This document shows, in pieces, positions 12,469 to 23,151 of a stretch of DNA of 64,000 nucleotides. How positions within the stretch are numbered: position 1 is the stretch's first letter; the number at the start of each line of letters is the position of its first letter. The stretch lies in contig CM045571.1 of assembly GCA_024721245.1 (NCBI GenBank), forward strand, positions 13,879,047-13,943,046, in the 5' to 3' direction. The notes beneath the pieces were generated by a model. It ran no database searches. It saw only the letters and a list, made by a program, of their open reading frames with translations, and was not told where the DNA came from. The position numbers and the translations under genes are program-made. The stretch comes from Mitragyna speciosa (lineage: Eukaryota > Streptophyta > Magnoliopsida > Gentianales > Rubiaceae).

Positions 12469-12756
12469 TGTAAGGTAATAAAGAGGGAAACACAGCAGAA
12501 ATTTTAAAAATTTATTACCTTAACTAAGCATCACATTAATACAATTAAAGGGGTTTAGCATAAATACCTCAAGCATGGAAGGTTTCTATGCTTCAAAGGG
12601 CCACAAAAAGCTCACCAAGTGTAAAGCCTCCAATGGTATCCACACGAACTTGATCTTTAGGAACCTCTTTGGGCTTGGTTGCCTTGTCTTTTGAGTGCTA
12701 GCTCTTTTAAATACAAGAATATAAGCCCTAACTACTAGGAGAAGAGCGAGAGAAGG
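12469..12756 (-). mobile_element. Copia-type LTR, 3' part, minus strand
   Basis: On the minus strand this ends in CTTACA at 12469 and matches the 3' 280 bases of the copia solo LTR at 13920-15684 in reverse complement (for example the 'gagctagcactcaaaag' segment). Its continuation lies at 16205-16445, beyond the inserted Athila-like solo LTR. Confidence 0.78.
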
Positions 12757-13919
12757 TGATGAGTAATAAATTTACCAATATTATTATATATATTATTACA
12801 TGTTTTAAATGTTATTTTAGTATAATTATAGTATTTTTGGTTGCAAATGACTCATTTTTCAACAATTCATAAGAATTATGATTTTTACTGGAACTGAGGT
12901 TTTTGAGGCGGAATTTTTACTTGAGCAAATTAATGCACAATTTTTGTGTAAAATTTCAAGTTCATCATACTTCAACTTATTTTGGATCAATTGGAGTAAA
13001 AGAAAATCAAAGACAGAGTTTGATTCAAAGAGCTAGAGTTGGATGAACAACTTAAAGGAATAATTGTGCAAAATAATAGAAAAATCTAATACTTTATCAA
13101 AATGCTTGGAAATACATGGAACATGCTTGCACATGTGGATACCAGCTTAGTAAAAATCAAAAAATGAAGTGGGGACCACAAGGTGAGATCCGCCGATGAA
13201 AATCTGCAAATGACAACCCGCGGATCGTTAGTCGGCTGGACTTTCTAGGGCATCAACTTGCATCCTCTTCCAGCTAGTTTTTGCAGATATTTTCATATGA
13301 GGATATGGTTTTGCAAGTGGGAGAATACATTGGAAGCATAAATGAAGACTTTTGTGCCCATTTGGAATCCCCAAGCAAATCTTCATCATTTTCATGCATT
13401 AATGATTCATGCAAGTTGGAAAATGACTTGAGGAACATTTGTCTATAAATAGAAGTCATTTGTAAAGCCTTTATAACAAGTTTAAGTAGTAGAAAGTAGA
13501 TATAATCTTCATTTTATACTTATTTTGGTAGAGAATTAGTAGAAATCTCTTAATCCTTCATTAGAGTTGTGAGGACCATTGTAAAAGACTTTTGTAGTGC
13601 ATCCTTTGAAGGTGAATAAAGAAGAGGAGCTAATTCTCATATTGGTTGAGCAATTCCCAAACTCTATCTCTTTTACTTTCAATTGTTGCCATGAATTCTA
13701 TCTTTGAAGTTGAACTTTTAGTTGTTACACTAACCATGTTGAACTAAAAGCTTCATCTAGACTATAGATGAAGCTAATGAATCAACAAACATGATTTAAC
13801 TTCATTGCACTTGCTAAGCTTGCATTTGTTTGTTTACTTGTTCAAGCTTTAGCACTTGTTTTTGCTTAGCCAACTTAAACAAGTCATTTAGTTGCTATTT
13901 GACGTTGAGAGATGCATGT

Positions 13920-15331
13920 TGTTAGTGTATGCCCTAAAACCAAGATGGTTTAAAGTATTTTGTGTTACGCTTATTTATGTTATATTTATCCATGTGGTAT
14001 TTTTCTTTATCATCTATACTTGTATTTCCATGTTACTTGTTTGATTGATAAAGTCCTTAGAATATTGACTGTGTATTAGAGATTGTAAGGGTTACAATTA
14101 TGAGACTCTAATACATAAAGTCATATTCTTAAATATCCCTAGTCATAGTATTAATGAGATTGGACATCATTAATGCGGATAGACTAGCACATACTTTGCC
14201 TCTACTTATGGTAAGTAGTAGTTGATCTCATTGACTATGGTGTGCGTGACACTTAAGCTGGTATGTGGATGCTTGTTTGAGAACAAGTTCATTGGATTGA
14301 TCCGCCAAGAGTTTCAACTATAGTGCCAATGGTTGAACTCTTAATGGCTATGGTGTAAGTGATCCTTTGACTTGAGATTACCATAGTATCTTGAGTGTGG
14401 ATTGCTATACTTTGACTCTATTCCTCGGTGCCCGTAAAAGGGTAGCTCATAGGTTAGAGATTGGGTATAGTTTGAAGCATGGAAAGAGTAGTGAGTAATC
14501 AATATAGGATTCACCACTCCTTAATAGGAGAGTATATCCCTATATGGCCACTTGTTGGAAATATTAACTCATAAATCTTCTGCAGAAGTGATAGTATAAC
14601 TTGGAAGTAGTTTCAAGGTTATACATCATGGAGAGTTATATTTCTGGAACAAGAAAATATAAATTAGTCATTATTAAAGTATGCACTATACTTTTAGACT
14701 AATTGGGATATAGTGTGGTGAAAGGATATTAATTACACGGTAACATTGTCATTGAAGGGTATGGTCTACCATATGACTTTCCTATTCACTTGGGTGGTCA
14801 TGATGCATTGCTAGACGCCACTCATGATCTATAAGTATGAATTGATTAATTAGTGAATTAATGATAAATTAAAAGTGTTTAATTTATCTAGCTCAATTAA
14901 TGAGTTATAATTTATACTTATTGCCAACGTGAATGGAACCTAATGGGTCACACACATAAAGAACAAAATCTTTGGGTTAAAATGTAATTAAGATAAGTAT
15001 GAGATACTTATGGGGTTAATTTATGAGATAAATTAACTTAAAGGACTTGTTTATAAATATTCTAAGTCTTGCAGGAAATTGGTTTCCTAAAAGAAATAAA
15101 GTAACTAATTGGTTTCCTTATGGAATAGATTTCCTAAAGGAGAAGGATTAGCTTAAAGTAAGTTACCTAAACCTTCTTGGTTTCCAATTAGCTTTATTTC
15201 CTAAAAGACTAGAATACTACCTCTATAAATAGGTTCATGCTTTGACTCTTGAATTATTATTGCAACACAAAAAGAAAACTAGTGAGAGAAAAATTGAAAG
15301 AAGAAGACACGCCTCATTCTCTCTCTAGGCG

Positions 15332-15362
<31 letters not shown>

Positions 15363-15684
15363 ACTGTTAGGTTTTTCTTCTTCTTGTGTTCTTAAATAAT
15401 TCAAGGGAGCTAGCACTCAAAAGTCAAAGCAAGCAAGCCTACAAGGTTCCCAAAGAAGTTGTTCGTGTGGATATCATTAGAGGCTCTACGCTTGGAGGGC
15501 TTTTTCGTGGTAGATCTAACATCTTCTTCGAAGGATCTTTGCCTAGTAGCATAGAAATCTTCTATGCTTAAGGTAATCTTCATGCAAACCCCCTTGTTAA
15601 TCATATAGATATGTCAAAGAGATCCATGGTTAAGGTAAGTAAATTTTTATTTTTCCGCTGCGTTACCTATGCTATTACCTTACA
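13920..15684 (+). mobile_element. Copia-type solo LTR, TSD CATGT
   Basis: A 1,765 bp LTR beginning TGTTAGTGTATGCCC and ending TATTACCTTACA, with a perfect CATGT duplication at 13915-13919 and 15685-15689. The opening and the 'tttttccgctgcg' segment close to the end are typical of plant Ty1/copia LTRs of the long-LTR (Angela/Tork-like) kind, which is a tentative lineage. A TATA-like 'ctataaatagg' near 15223 would start the R region. The insertion falls inside the Athila-like solo LTR, so it is the youngest event in this nest. The 61 and 64 codon frames inside are shadows. Confidence 0.88.
15332..15359. repeat. (CT)n microsatellite
   Basis: A run of about 13 CT units in the leader part of the copia LTR, downstream of its putative TATA box. 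Confidence 0.95.
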
Positions 15685-16204
15685 CATGTAACAATGGAAA
15701 ATGAACAAGTTATGCTTAAGTATTTCATATAAAAATAACGGATGCTTAAGTGAACCAATACAATTCATATTTTCATAAGGTTTCATCATGAGAATAGTTG
15801 AAATCTTGTCATTTCATAGAGAAATCTAGTTATGACACTTATGGAATTGGATTCTAAACAAGGAAAGATAAAACTTAGTAAGTCATTCATGCATGATTCA
15901 TTAGTGAATTCTTTGTTCTAGGCTTCTTTGTAATTGAATTTTACAAAAGTTCTCAATCATATACCTACTCTATTGAAGGGACCCCATTCTCAATCTTGTT
16001 TTGATTGTGTTTAAATAATAAAAGTTAGTGAAAAAGCTTTAGTAATTACACATATTTGATTCCTCGTGGGATTCGACACTAATACTCCAAATACTACAAC
16101 CGACCCGTGCATTTGCAGATTAAGTTGGGAGATTAGGTTTTTATTACTTCATTTGTGTGTTTCTATTCATAATTGTTATATCTAATGTACACCACGTCAG
16201 AAGG

Positions 16205-16445
16205 ACATCACTCTTAGGGGCGGCTCTCTTGATTTTTCTCTTTCTAGGTTTTATCTTGTGTTGCATCAAACTTTCAAGAGTTAAGGCATGGACATGTTTA
16301 TAGGAGAAAAATCCTAATCTTTAGGGAATAAGAGCAATTGAAAGCCAAATAGGTTTAGGAAACTCACTTTAAGCAAATCCTATTCTTTTAGGAAATCCTA
16401 TTCCCTAAGGAAACCAAAGACTATTTTCCTAATTATTTGGAAACT
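16205..16445 (-). mobile_element. Copia-type LTR, middle part, minus strand
   Basis: Second piece of the LTR started at 12469. In reverse complement it matches 15100-15290 of the copia solo LTR ('cctaaagg', 'tataaa' promoter zone, 'gatgcaacacaag'). It stops near 16445, where a gag-element LTR takes over, so the 5' part of this LTR is lost. Confidence 0.72.
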
Positions 16446-17369
16446 GACGGAGTATAAGGAGCTGTCCAAGAAGCTCACAAGGGTGTTGAGCTTAGCAACT
16501 ATCCATTGCAAGGGATTAGAGGTCCAATAACCACACAAGGACCAAAAAGTTGAAACAAGCTCTCCACGGGTTACTTGAGCAATTGCTAGAGAATGAAGCC
16601 ACTTGGGCTAGAACAAGCATAGAGCAAATGCCACCAAGGCTGGTCACATTTTTATGGGCTGTTGATGAAGGGACCAATTCAGCTGGTCAAGAGCCATGAA
16701 GCTACTTTTGTTGATTTATTTTAGTATTATGTTTGTTTAGTTTGTTAGCTAAATGTTTGAGTTAGGCATGCTCACATCAATTGGTCACACCTATGGATGT
16801 CACAACCAAAAGACCTTCAATACTTTAAGCGTGCCCATGCTTAGTGGTCATATCTAAGGGATGCACTTTAAAGTTTGTAAGTAGAAGACTCCTAGTGAGT
16901 TCGGCGTGACCATGCCTAACGTGTTCTTTCCCTTTTTTTTTAGGGTGAACCAAGTTGTAGCCTTTGAAAGGCATTCTTTTACACTTAATGAAAAAGAAAT
17001 TGATTCCTCCAGAAAATGACGTGTGTTTTCTCTCTTGAACGAGATCCCTTAGCTCTTGGAAAAGAACTACTCTTGATTCTTAACAAGGAAAACTTGTTTT
17101 CAATGAAGTAAATCGCTTAGGGTTTTTCTTCAAATCATTTGCTTTCCAAACTTCTAAAAATTTACTAGGAGTCTATCCAATTCTATTGGTTAGGAGTCTA
17201 CATTTGTATCTGCAAGAAGGAATTCAAACATTTGGAGTAGAATTTTGAAGCAAAATAATTCAATTCGACTTGGAGTCTCTGAACAAGTGGCAAAGGAGTC
17301 AAGCTTGGTTGGATTGTTCTAACCTAGTTTTCAAGGCATTCTTGGGTTCAAGCAATCGTGTGCGTATCA
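16446..17369 (+). mobile_element. 5' LTR of GagN4
   Basis: LTR of a gag-type gypsy element. Its right end, TGCGTATCA at 17369, is followed after two bases by the primer binding site. The left boundary is approximate because it abuts the truncated copia LTR. It contains no coding sequence. Confidence 0.65.
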
Positions 17370-17371
17370 AG

Positions 17372-17385
17372 TGGTATCAGAGCCA
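17372..17385 (+). promoter_or_regulatory. Primer binding site (initiator tRNA-Met)
   Basis: TGGTATCAGAGCCA, complementary to the 3' end of plant initiator tRNA-Met, two bases after the LTR. It primes minus-strand DNA synthesis during reverse transcription. Confidence 0.9.
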
Positions 17386-17940
17386 CTTGACCTTGAAAAT
17401 TCCAGGTTCTAATTCGGGTTTTCCTTCAGAAAATCTTGGATATATCTTTTCTTTTGTTGTTTTTCTGTTCGGTTCTTATTGTCCTATTTCTATCCGTTTG
17501 TTCTTGTTGTGTTTTCATGTGTTTTAGAGTCTTGTTTCAATCTAGGATTTGTGTTAAAGTTGTTCTTGGTTAGTTTAATCAAGAATTCTATGGTTTATAT
17601 GTGGTTAAATTCTTGTTTCTTGACAATTTTCTTTTGTTCCTTTAAGTTTTAATTGTTCTTGTGTTAAAACTTTTAAGAAAATTGAATCTTGGCCTAAACA
17701 AGAACCTTGAAACAATTTTTCTTGAAGGTTTATTCATGGTTTCTGGACAAGAAAAAAAAAAGGACGAAAGACTATTCATGACTGTAGTAGGGTACTGTTC
17801 ATAGGTACTGTAGCGCGGTATTGTTCATCCAAAAATTCACTATTCATCTAGTGAATTTTGCCTTATTTGTTTCAATCTTGTGTTGGTTGAATTGTGAGTT
17901 AGTTGGGGGTTTGTTTAGGGTTTAGAATTTTCAGACCATC
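17386..17940 (+). other. GagN4 leader
   Basis: Untranslated leader between primer site and gag. It carries repeated 'actgttcat/ctattcat' phrases (17760-17850) also present in the leaders at 26220-26440 and 29750-29810, supporting a shared family. Confidence 0.6.
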
Positions 17941-18558
17941 ATGGAGCAGCTTCAAAAGGTGTCTCTACGAGTTGAGAACATTGAGAATTCTTCAGGGGGA
18001 TGTGAAGAATTGCATGACAACATGGGCATCTGGGGTGCTACCTCTCACACTAGAGTGACTAGAAATCCTACCTATGAAGATGAAGTTGGTGAGGAATTTG
18101 ATTTTGAGGATGTGGTTCTAAGGAGAGGAAGGAGGGTACAAAATTGTCAAGATAACAATCTTGAGAGCATCAAAATGCAGATCCTATCCTTCAAAGGGAA
18201 ACTTGATCCCGAAGCATACATTGAGTGGGAGCGTAGGGTGGAAAGTGTTTTTAAGTGTCACAACTATTCTAAAGAGAAGAAAGTTCAACTTGCTACAGTG
18301 GAGATTACAGATTAGCTAGTGTTTAGTGGGATAAACTTCATAGGGACCATGCTAGGTTTAGAGTGGAACTCGTGTGTACATTAAGTGAGATGAAGAAGCT
18401 CATGCAAAAACATTATATCCCGAACTATTACATGCGAGTTATCCACTGGAAACTACAAACTTTGAGGCAAGGTGCTATGTCTATGGATGAATACTACAAG
18501 GAAAGGAAAACTTTAAGATGTGAGCTAACTTGGAGGAGGAAGGTGAAGCTCGAATGGT
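17941..18558 (+). pseudogene. gag: gag fragment of GagN4
   Basis: The N-terminal part of a Ty3/gypsy Gag, the structural protein of the virus-like particle. It starts with MEQLQKVSLRVENIEN, has an acidic stretch, then the conserved SFKGKLDPEAYIEWERRVE motif. A stop after VEITD (18313-18315) is followed by the next Gag block (SVWWDKL), and a later frame change continues through LQTLRQGAMSMDEYYKE. The similarity ends at 18558 in the segment that in sister copies reads ANLxEDGEATMARF, where an Athila-like LTR fragment begins. No zinc knuckle or protease remains. Compared with the 557-codon frame of GagN3, about 40 percent is present. Confidence 0.8.
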
Positions 18559-19441
18559 AAGTGATTGTGAGTTTAGGCTATATCAAAATATAGCAATAAA
18601 TCTACTTAAAATCACACAAACAAGTAATAAAATTTATAACCTAATACTCGTTCCTCAAGTGCACGAGTCAATTGTAGTTGTGACAAGTATTGGGATCAAT
18701 CCCACGAGGAAACAAGAACTGGTAACTACCAAAGCTACTAACTTGCTTTATTATCTAAACAATCAAACTTTGGAGATGATGAAAATGGTAGGAAAATCAA
18801 ATTCAAATTAACAAAATATGAAGAAACTAGTTAAACAAAGTTGACTAGGCTTGAGAATCCACCAAATATGAAAGTTTATCTTATGGCCATGATGATTTTT
18901 ATCCATGTCTAGGATTCAATTCCATTTTTACTCCAAATTAGACCTCCCTATGAATGGAAGACTACTAATACATAAGCTTTCCTCCTCTCGTGGCAAAGTC
19001 TAGCATGCATAGTTCATTAAACTCATGAATTGTGGCTTTAAACCTTAGTCCACCTAAGTGCAAATCTCTTTGTCAAATAATAACTAGATGACTTGAAGTT
19101 GGTAGCTAATAAACTACAAGTGTTAAGACCAAGTAAACAAATAAACAAGAATAAAGTTAGCCATAAACTAATTCAAATTATAGTTTCCTCTTAAACCTCA
19201 TTGGAATTAACTTTGTCTAACATGTTAAAGATAATATTTAGCACCTAAATGAAAGTGAACAACATGCAAGAATGAAATAAGAAAGAATATGGTAAGAAAT
19301 GCTCAATTATGGCTCCAAGTCTTCTTTCTTCATTTCATCAAACATGTTGAGTACAAGTTTCTCCAAAGTTTTGTTACAAGAAGATGATATTTCCTACTAC
19401 AAAACTAAGAAAGAAAACTAATCTAAGTATTTACAAAGAGT
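18559..19441 (-). mobile_element. Athila-like LTR fragment
   Basis: Contains the 'caagtgcacgagtc' landmark at 18657 and a long match to 1-560 of this window in the same orientation. On the minus strand it ends at about 18559; its 5' part is missing at 19441. It separates two unrelated gag pieces, so it may mark a recombination junction rather than a clean insertion. Confidence 0.6.
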
Positions 19442-19447
19442 GCTTCT

Positions 19448-20173
19448 GATGTGGACATAACGAGCCTAACGGATGAACAAGGCACTCAAGGGACGAGTAG
19501 TGCTCAAGGGGCAAGTGATCGAACCACTCAAGAAGAGGAGGTTGAGTTTTCAAGAGGGCTAATGATGAGAGCTCAAGCCAAGAAACTTAAAGATTCCATC
19601 CAAGCACTCGTTCATTCAATTCAAGATCAAGTCACTAATTCAAGGATCATCGAAAGACTTGAAGGACAAGGAAGAGAGGGGTGCACCATCATTCAAGTAG
19701 AAGAGGAGTCTATTAGAACTTGGTGTGAGATGAAGAATACCATGAATAAGAGATTTGTGTTAAGCTACTATATGAGAGATCTTCATCATCGACTTCAAAC
19801 ATTGAAGCAAGGTTCAACGAGTGTGGATGAGTGTTACAAGGAGATGGAGATGCTTATCATTAGGGCTGATATTAAGAAGGAAGAGGAGGCATTAATGGCT
19901 CAATTTATTGCTGGACTTAATGTTGACATTGCTGAAAAAGTGGAACTCCAACACTACCTGGACATCTATGACTTGGTAGACATGGCCATCAAGGTTGAGA
20001 GACAATTGAAGGGTAGACATGCAAGGGGGTATTCCACAATGCAAAGCCATGCCAATTGGAGAGTTGAACAACCAAGGAGGAGTGTGAGAGAATTTGATCA
20101 ACAAAGGGCTGCTCCAACCCGTGATGGTGCAAGCGAAGTTGAACCCTCATCCAACAAGGCAAAGAGATATTAA
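19448..20173 (+). pseudogene. gag: Chimeric ORF: LTR-encoded tail joined to gag middle (GagN5)
   Basis: A 240-codon open frame (ATG at 19451) made of two parts. Codons 1 to about 85 resemble the tail that the pol ORF of chromovirus-like elements encodes as it runs into the 3' LTR (SRGLMMRAQAKKLKDSIQAL, then CTIIQVEEE); the segment also starts TGATGTGG like an LTR. From about codon 86 (SIRTWCEMKNTMNKRF) it is the central Gag domain, with LQTLKQGSTSVDECYKEME, AQFIAGLNVDIAEKVELQHY and DLVDMAIKVERQL, all shared with the Gag of GagN3. The N-terminal third of Gag and its leader are missing. The frame is open but its start is not that of a normal Gag, so I treat it as a rearranged remnant. The zinc knuckle follows in another frame. 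Confidence 0.7.
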
Positions 20174-21223
20174 GTGTTTTAAATGTCAAGGTTATGGTCA
20201 TGTAGCTTCTCAATGTGCAAGTAAAAGAGCCATAATTGTATTGACAATGGTGATGTTGAGAGTTTAAACTCAAGTGATGATGAAGATATGCCACCATTGG
20301 AAGGAGGAAGCGATGAGGAGATCATTGAATGCGACGGTGATCATGGTGAAATTTTAGTCACAATGAAGATGTTGAATGAACAACCTAAAAATGATGAGGA
20401 GAGTTTGCAACGATATCACATCTTTCATACTAGATGCACTGTCAATCATAAGGTATGTAGTGTGATTATTGATGGAGGTTGTTGTACTAATGTGGCTAGT
20501 TCATTGTTTGTAGATAAGTTGCAATTGCATACATTGAAGCACCCAAATCGATATTATCTACAATGGATGACTGACACGAGGAGTTTAGAGGTTACAAAGC
20601 AAGTGGTTGTGTCTTTTGCCATAGGGAAGTATGAAGATGAAGTTGTTTGTGATAACATTTCAAACGAATGACCCAGTTATTTTATATTTTAGGAGCGGAT
20701 ATAAATTTGAAACAATTATTCATTATATCTCTTCCTAAAGTTTTAGCAACTGCTGCTAAAATCTATATTCAAGAAAAATATGGGTCTATTTTGGATTTAA
20801 CTACAAGGTCAAATCAGACAAGCGGTATATCTTTCACTGGAAGATATATGCAACATAATTCTTGGAAGACCATGGCAATTTGATAGAAGGGTGATCTTTG
20901 ATGGATCCAAAAACACTTATTCCTTTGCTTGGAATAAAAAGAATGTCATCTTAACACCTATGAGGGCAATTGAAGCTTATAGATATCAACTTAGGATAGG
21001 TGAAGAGTGTAAGATGAGATTAAAGGAAAAGAGTGTTCATGAGAGGAAGAAAAAGAGTGAGAGGCATGTGAGTGAGGAAACTTCTAAAATAAGCTTGGCT
21101 GAGTGCAAGAGTTTCTTACTTGTGAGGGCTAATTCTCTTGTACCAATGTACTCTCAAGAAGAAACTTATTTTACTAACTCACTTAACCAATCTTTTCCTA
21201 GTGTTTTTGTTACTATTTTGTAG
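20160..21223 (+). pseudogene. GagN5 zinc knuckle and protease, interrupted
   Basis: Continuation of GagN5. A CCHC knuckle (CFKCQGYGHVASQC) is encoded at 20172-20213, a nucleic-acid binding motif. After a frame change the acidic linker DEDMPPLEGGSDEE leads to the retropepsin-like domain: FHTRCTVNHKVCSVIID, with the active-site triplet as Asp-Gly-Gly (DGG) where relatives have DSG or DTG. The domain is then replaced for 201 bases by pararetroviral sequence (20654-20854) and resumes at ILGRPWQFDRRVIFDG, followed by a Lys/Glu-rich linker and the SFLLVRANSLVP segment that precedes RT in autonomous relatives. The frame ends at 21223 with FPSVFVTIL; no RT follows. Catalytic activity is very unlikely. 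Confidence 0.75.
20654..20854 (+). other. Pararetrovirus coat-protein fragment inside protease
   Basis: About 201 bases whose translation (MTQLFYILGADINLKQ, then SLPKVLATAAK, then QEKYGSIL, then QIRQAVYLSLEDICN) parallels residues of the EPRV-1 coat-protein domain encoded at about 43675-43885. DNA similarity is also clear by eye, roughly two thirds of positions. The two viral blocks are in different frames because of an indel; the second is in the frame of the flanking protease. The insert is 67 codons long, so the downstream protease frame is kept, but the host frame meets a TGA at 20669-20671. It replaces about eight protease residues found in sister copies. Confidence 0.85.
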
Positions 21224-22251
21224 GTTGATCATCAAGAACAATCACCACATTCATGCTGTTTTGGTGTAAAGTTTGCAATGGCAATTGATGGCCCAATGAA
21301 TAAAGGAGATTTTATGCCATCTAGGGAGAAATTGAAGGGTTCCGTGACTTGTTCTCTTATTTCCACCATTGGAAATAATTTAATAACTTTGCTGGATTGG
21401 TGGAATAAGTTTTTGTGTTATTTTCATTTTAGTTATTTTAATTCAAGTTTTCATGTTTATTCCATTATTTTAGGTGATTATGTTTTGTATCTAGCTTAGT
21501 TTAACTTCTTTTAGTGCAATCTATCTTAAAGGGTTTCATGTGTTTTTGCATCTTTATTTAGACGATTTGTAGCATGTTTTGAGTGAATTACCATGCCATG
21601 ATAGTTGTGTTAAGGTTTGCATAGTTGTTTGTGTAATCTGTCCAAAGCTTGTTCATGATTTACCTAGTAGTAACGATTGTGTTTTTGAATTAGTGTTGCA
21701 TTGTTCTTTTACTTCTTATATACGAGTACTAGGGGATTGCATTGTTAGCATTTTTTCAAGTTGAATTTCTTAGGGTTTTATCTTCTGAAATTTTTTTTAT
21801 TATGCGTTTGTTCGTGAATTACATCCTAATGCTTTAGTTGGTAATCATGTGATAGGTAATCCGAGTTTGTTAGAGTTTAATTTGCACAATTCATCTAATT
21901 CACTAGTTTCTGTTCGTGTGTTTTAGCTTTGTTACTTTGTTATTAGTCCATGCATGCTTATTCTTCATGTTTTAAGGATGATACACATCAAGATATGTTT
22001 ATTATTCTTAGATCAAAATCTATTGTTGCATCATCCATGATTTTCTTTGAGTTTTGTCTTATTTCATCCTTAGAGAATAATGAGTTTTTGGGTACTTGTG
22101 TTTATTCTTGCAATGATCCATCCATTTTATATAACTTAGTTCATTTCATAAATGTTCTTGATAGGTATACTTGTTTATCTATCATCCTCTTGTTCCTTAT
22201 AGTTGATTTACATGTCCTAGGAGATTTGAGGACAAATCTTTTCGAGGAATG
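21224..22251 (+). other. GagN5 pol-replacement region and polypurine tract
   Basis: About 1 kb between protease and 3' LTR where autonomous elements have RT, RNase H and integrase. None of their motifs occur. Parts match the minus-strand region of GagN6: 'gattatgttttgtatctagc' (21477) against the reverse complement near 24970, and the 'catgatagttgtgt' stretch (21597) against that near 24690. Open frames of 61-100 codons exist but are not conserved enough to call. It ends with 'gaggacaaatcttttcgag' and the purine-rich 'gaatgagggatgg', a polypurine tract priming plus-strand DNA. Confidence 0.6.
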
Positions 22252-22735
22252 AGGGATGGATATGAATCAAGGAGTGTCTAAACATATTAGAGTTGGTTCT
22301 AGTCTTGGAGAACTTGGAAAGGCATCTCGTATGGATCAAGAAGAGCTTAAAGTGATGATGTTCATGGTTTGGATTAATCAACATGGCAGCTGGTGGAGGA
22401 ACCTTCAAGACTTATGGCTTGATTTCAAACTTGAAGTTTATATTGAGCATGCTAGTACATTGGGTCAAGGTGTGGAACATTGGCTATGGATCAAGTCCAA
22501 CTATAAAGAAGGCTCAAGGGGATTAGTACAAGATCTCCAACTAAGAGAGTCCAGCGGTCTGAAGATAGAGCTTGGAACAAATACTTAGATTTTTGTTTTG
22601 TTTTAATTTTATTTCAGTAGTTTACTTAGTCTCCAAGTTGTAAGACTTGATAGATTTAGTAGAGCTTATGTTAAGTAGGAAGTCTAGTTAGTTTCCAATT
22701 AGAATTATTTCCTTATTATGATGTTTCCACGTCCA
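22252..22735 (+). mobile_element. GagN5 3' LTR, truncated
   Basis: Begins right after the polypurine tract near 22252 (the expected TGATA reads GGATA) and shows the loose sequence style of the GagN3 LTR, such as 'ggctatggatcaag' at 22482. It is cut near 22735 by LINE sequence, before any LTR end. Confidence 0.5.
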
Positions 22736-23146
22736 TTTTCCAACTGTCAAAACATGTTTGACTCTAGCTAAATGTCTAACTTCAATCATCCGTTTCCAAG
22801 TGAGAGAAGCTTGCTGGATAGGCCAATGCTTGAGAGGGATGACATTTGCTACAATACTTGGATATCATGAATTCAACCAGAGGGATTGTTTGGTCCTCAA
22901 GCTCCACCATAGCTTCACCGAAAATGACAAAAGGACATCCCTTAGTGATCGAATGCCCAAGCCACATTCAACAGGGGGATAGCATAAGTTTCTCCAACTA
23001 ATCTAGTGAAATTATCTCTTCATTTCAGAAGCACCCCAAAAGAAGTTTGCCATGGCTTTTTCAATCATCATTAGAATCCCTTGTGGAGGGTTTGCTAGTA
23101 GCCAATATGTGCAAAGGAATTGATGACAACACTATGCTTGATCAAG
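22736..23146 (-). pseudogene. LINE reverse-transcriptase C-terminal fragment
   Basis: Minus-strand remnant of plant LINE ORF2, downstream of the RT core. Split over frames one reads EKAMANFFWG-like, FTRLVGE, LGIRSLRDVLLSFSVKLWW, then a short piece with WPIQQASLTWK; these are hallmark sentences of the thumb/connection region. Several frameshifts and stops. The fragment is 5' and 3' truncated and lies between two gag-element pieces. A 61-codon frame (22782-22967) covers part of it out of phase. Confidence 0.72.
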
Positions 23147-23151
23147 ACTAA

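Larger units (their letters stand above)
12757..16199 (+). mobile_element. Athila-like solo LTR, TSD GAAGG, with nested copia LTR
   Basis: Begins TGATGAGTAATAAATTT and ends CACCACGTCA; flanked by GAAGG at 12752-12756 and 16200-16204. After removing the copia LTR inside it (13920-15684 plus one TSD copy) it is about 1,673 bp, close to the 1,682 bp LTR at 52310-53991, which it matches in reverse complement along its length (for example 'gcaagtgcacgagtcgat' there versus 'cgacccgtgcatttgc' here). No internal region, hence a solo LTR. A CpG-rich cluster sits at 13187-13240. Confidence 0.88.

Noticed and set aside
17372..17385. tRNA gene
   Set aside because: Only the 14-base complement of the tRNA-Met 3' end is present, as at the other primer sites; there is no cloverleaf.
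19892..20297. Minus-strand frames of 70 and 102 codons
   Set aside because: They are antisense shadows of the Gag and zinc-knuckle coding sequence.
22217..22588. 110-codon plus frame after the polypurine tract
   Set aside because: It lies in the GagN5 3' LTR; no conserved motif and not open in related LTRs as far as I can see.
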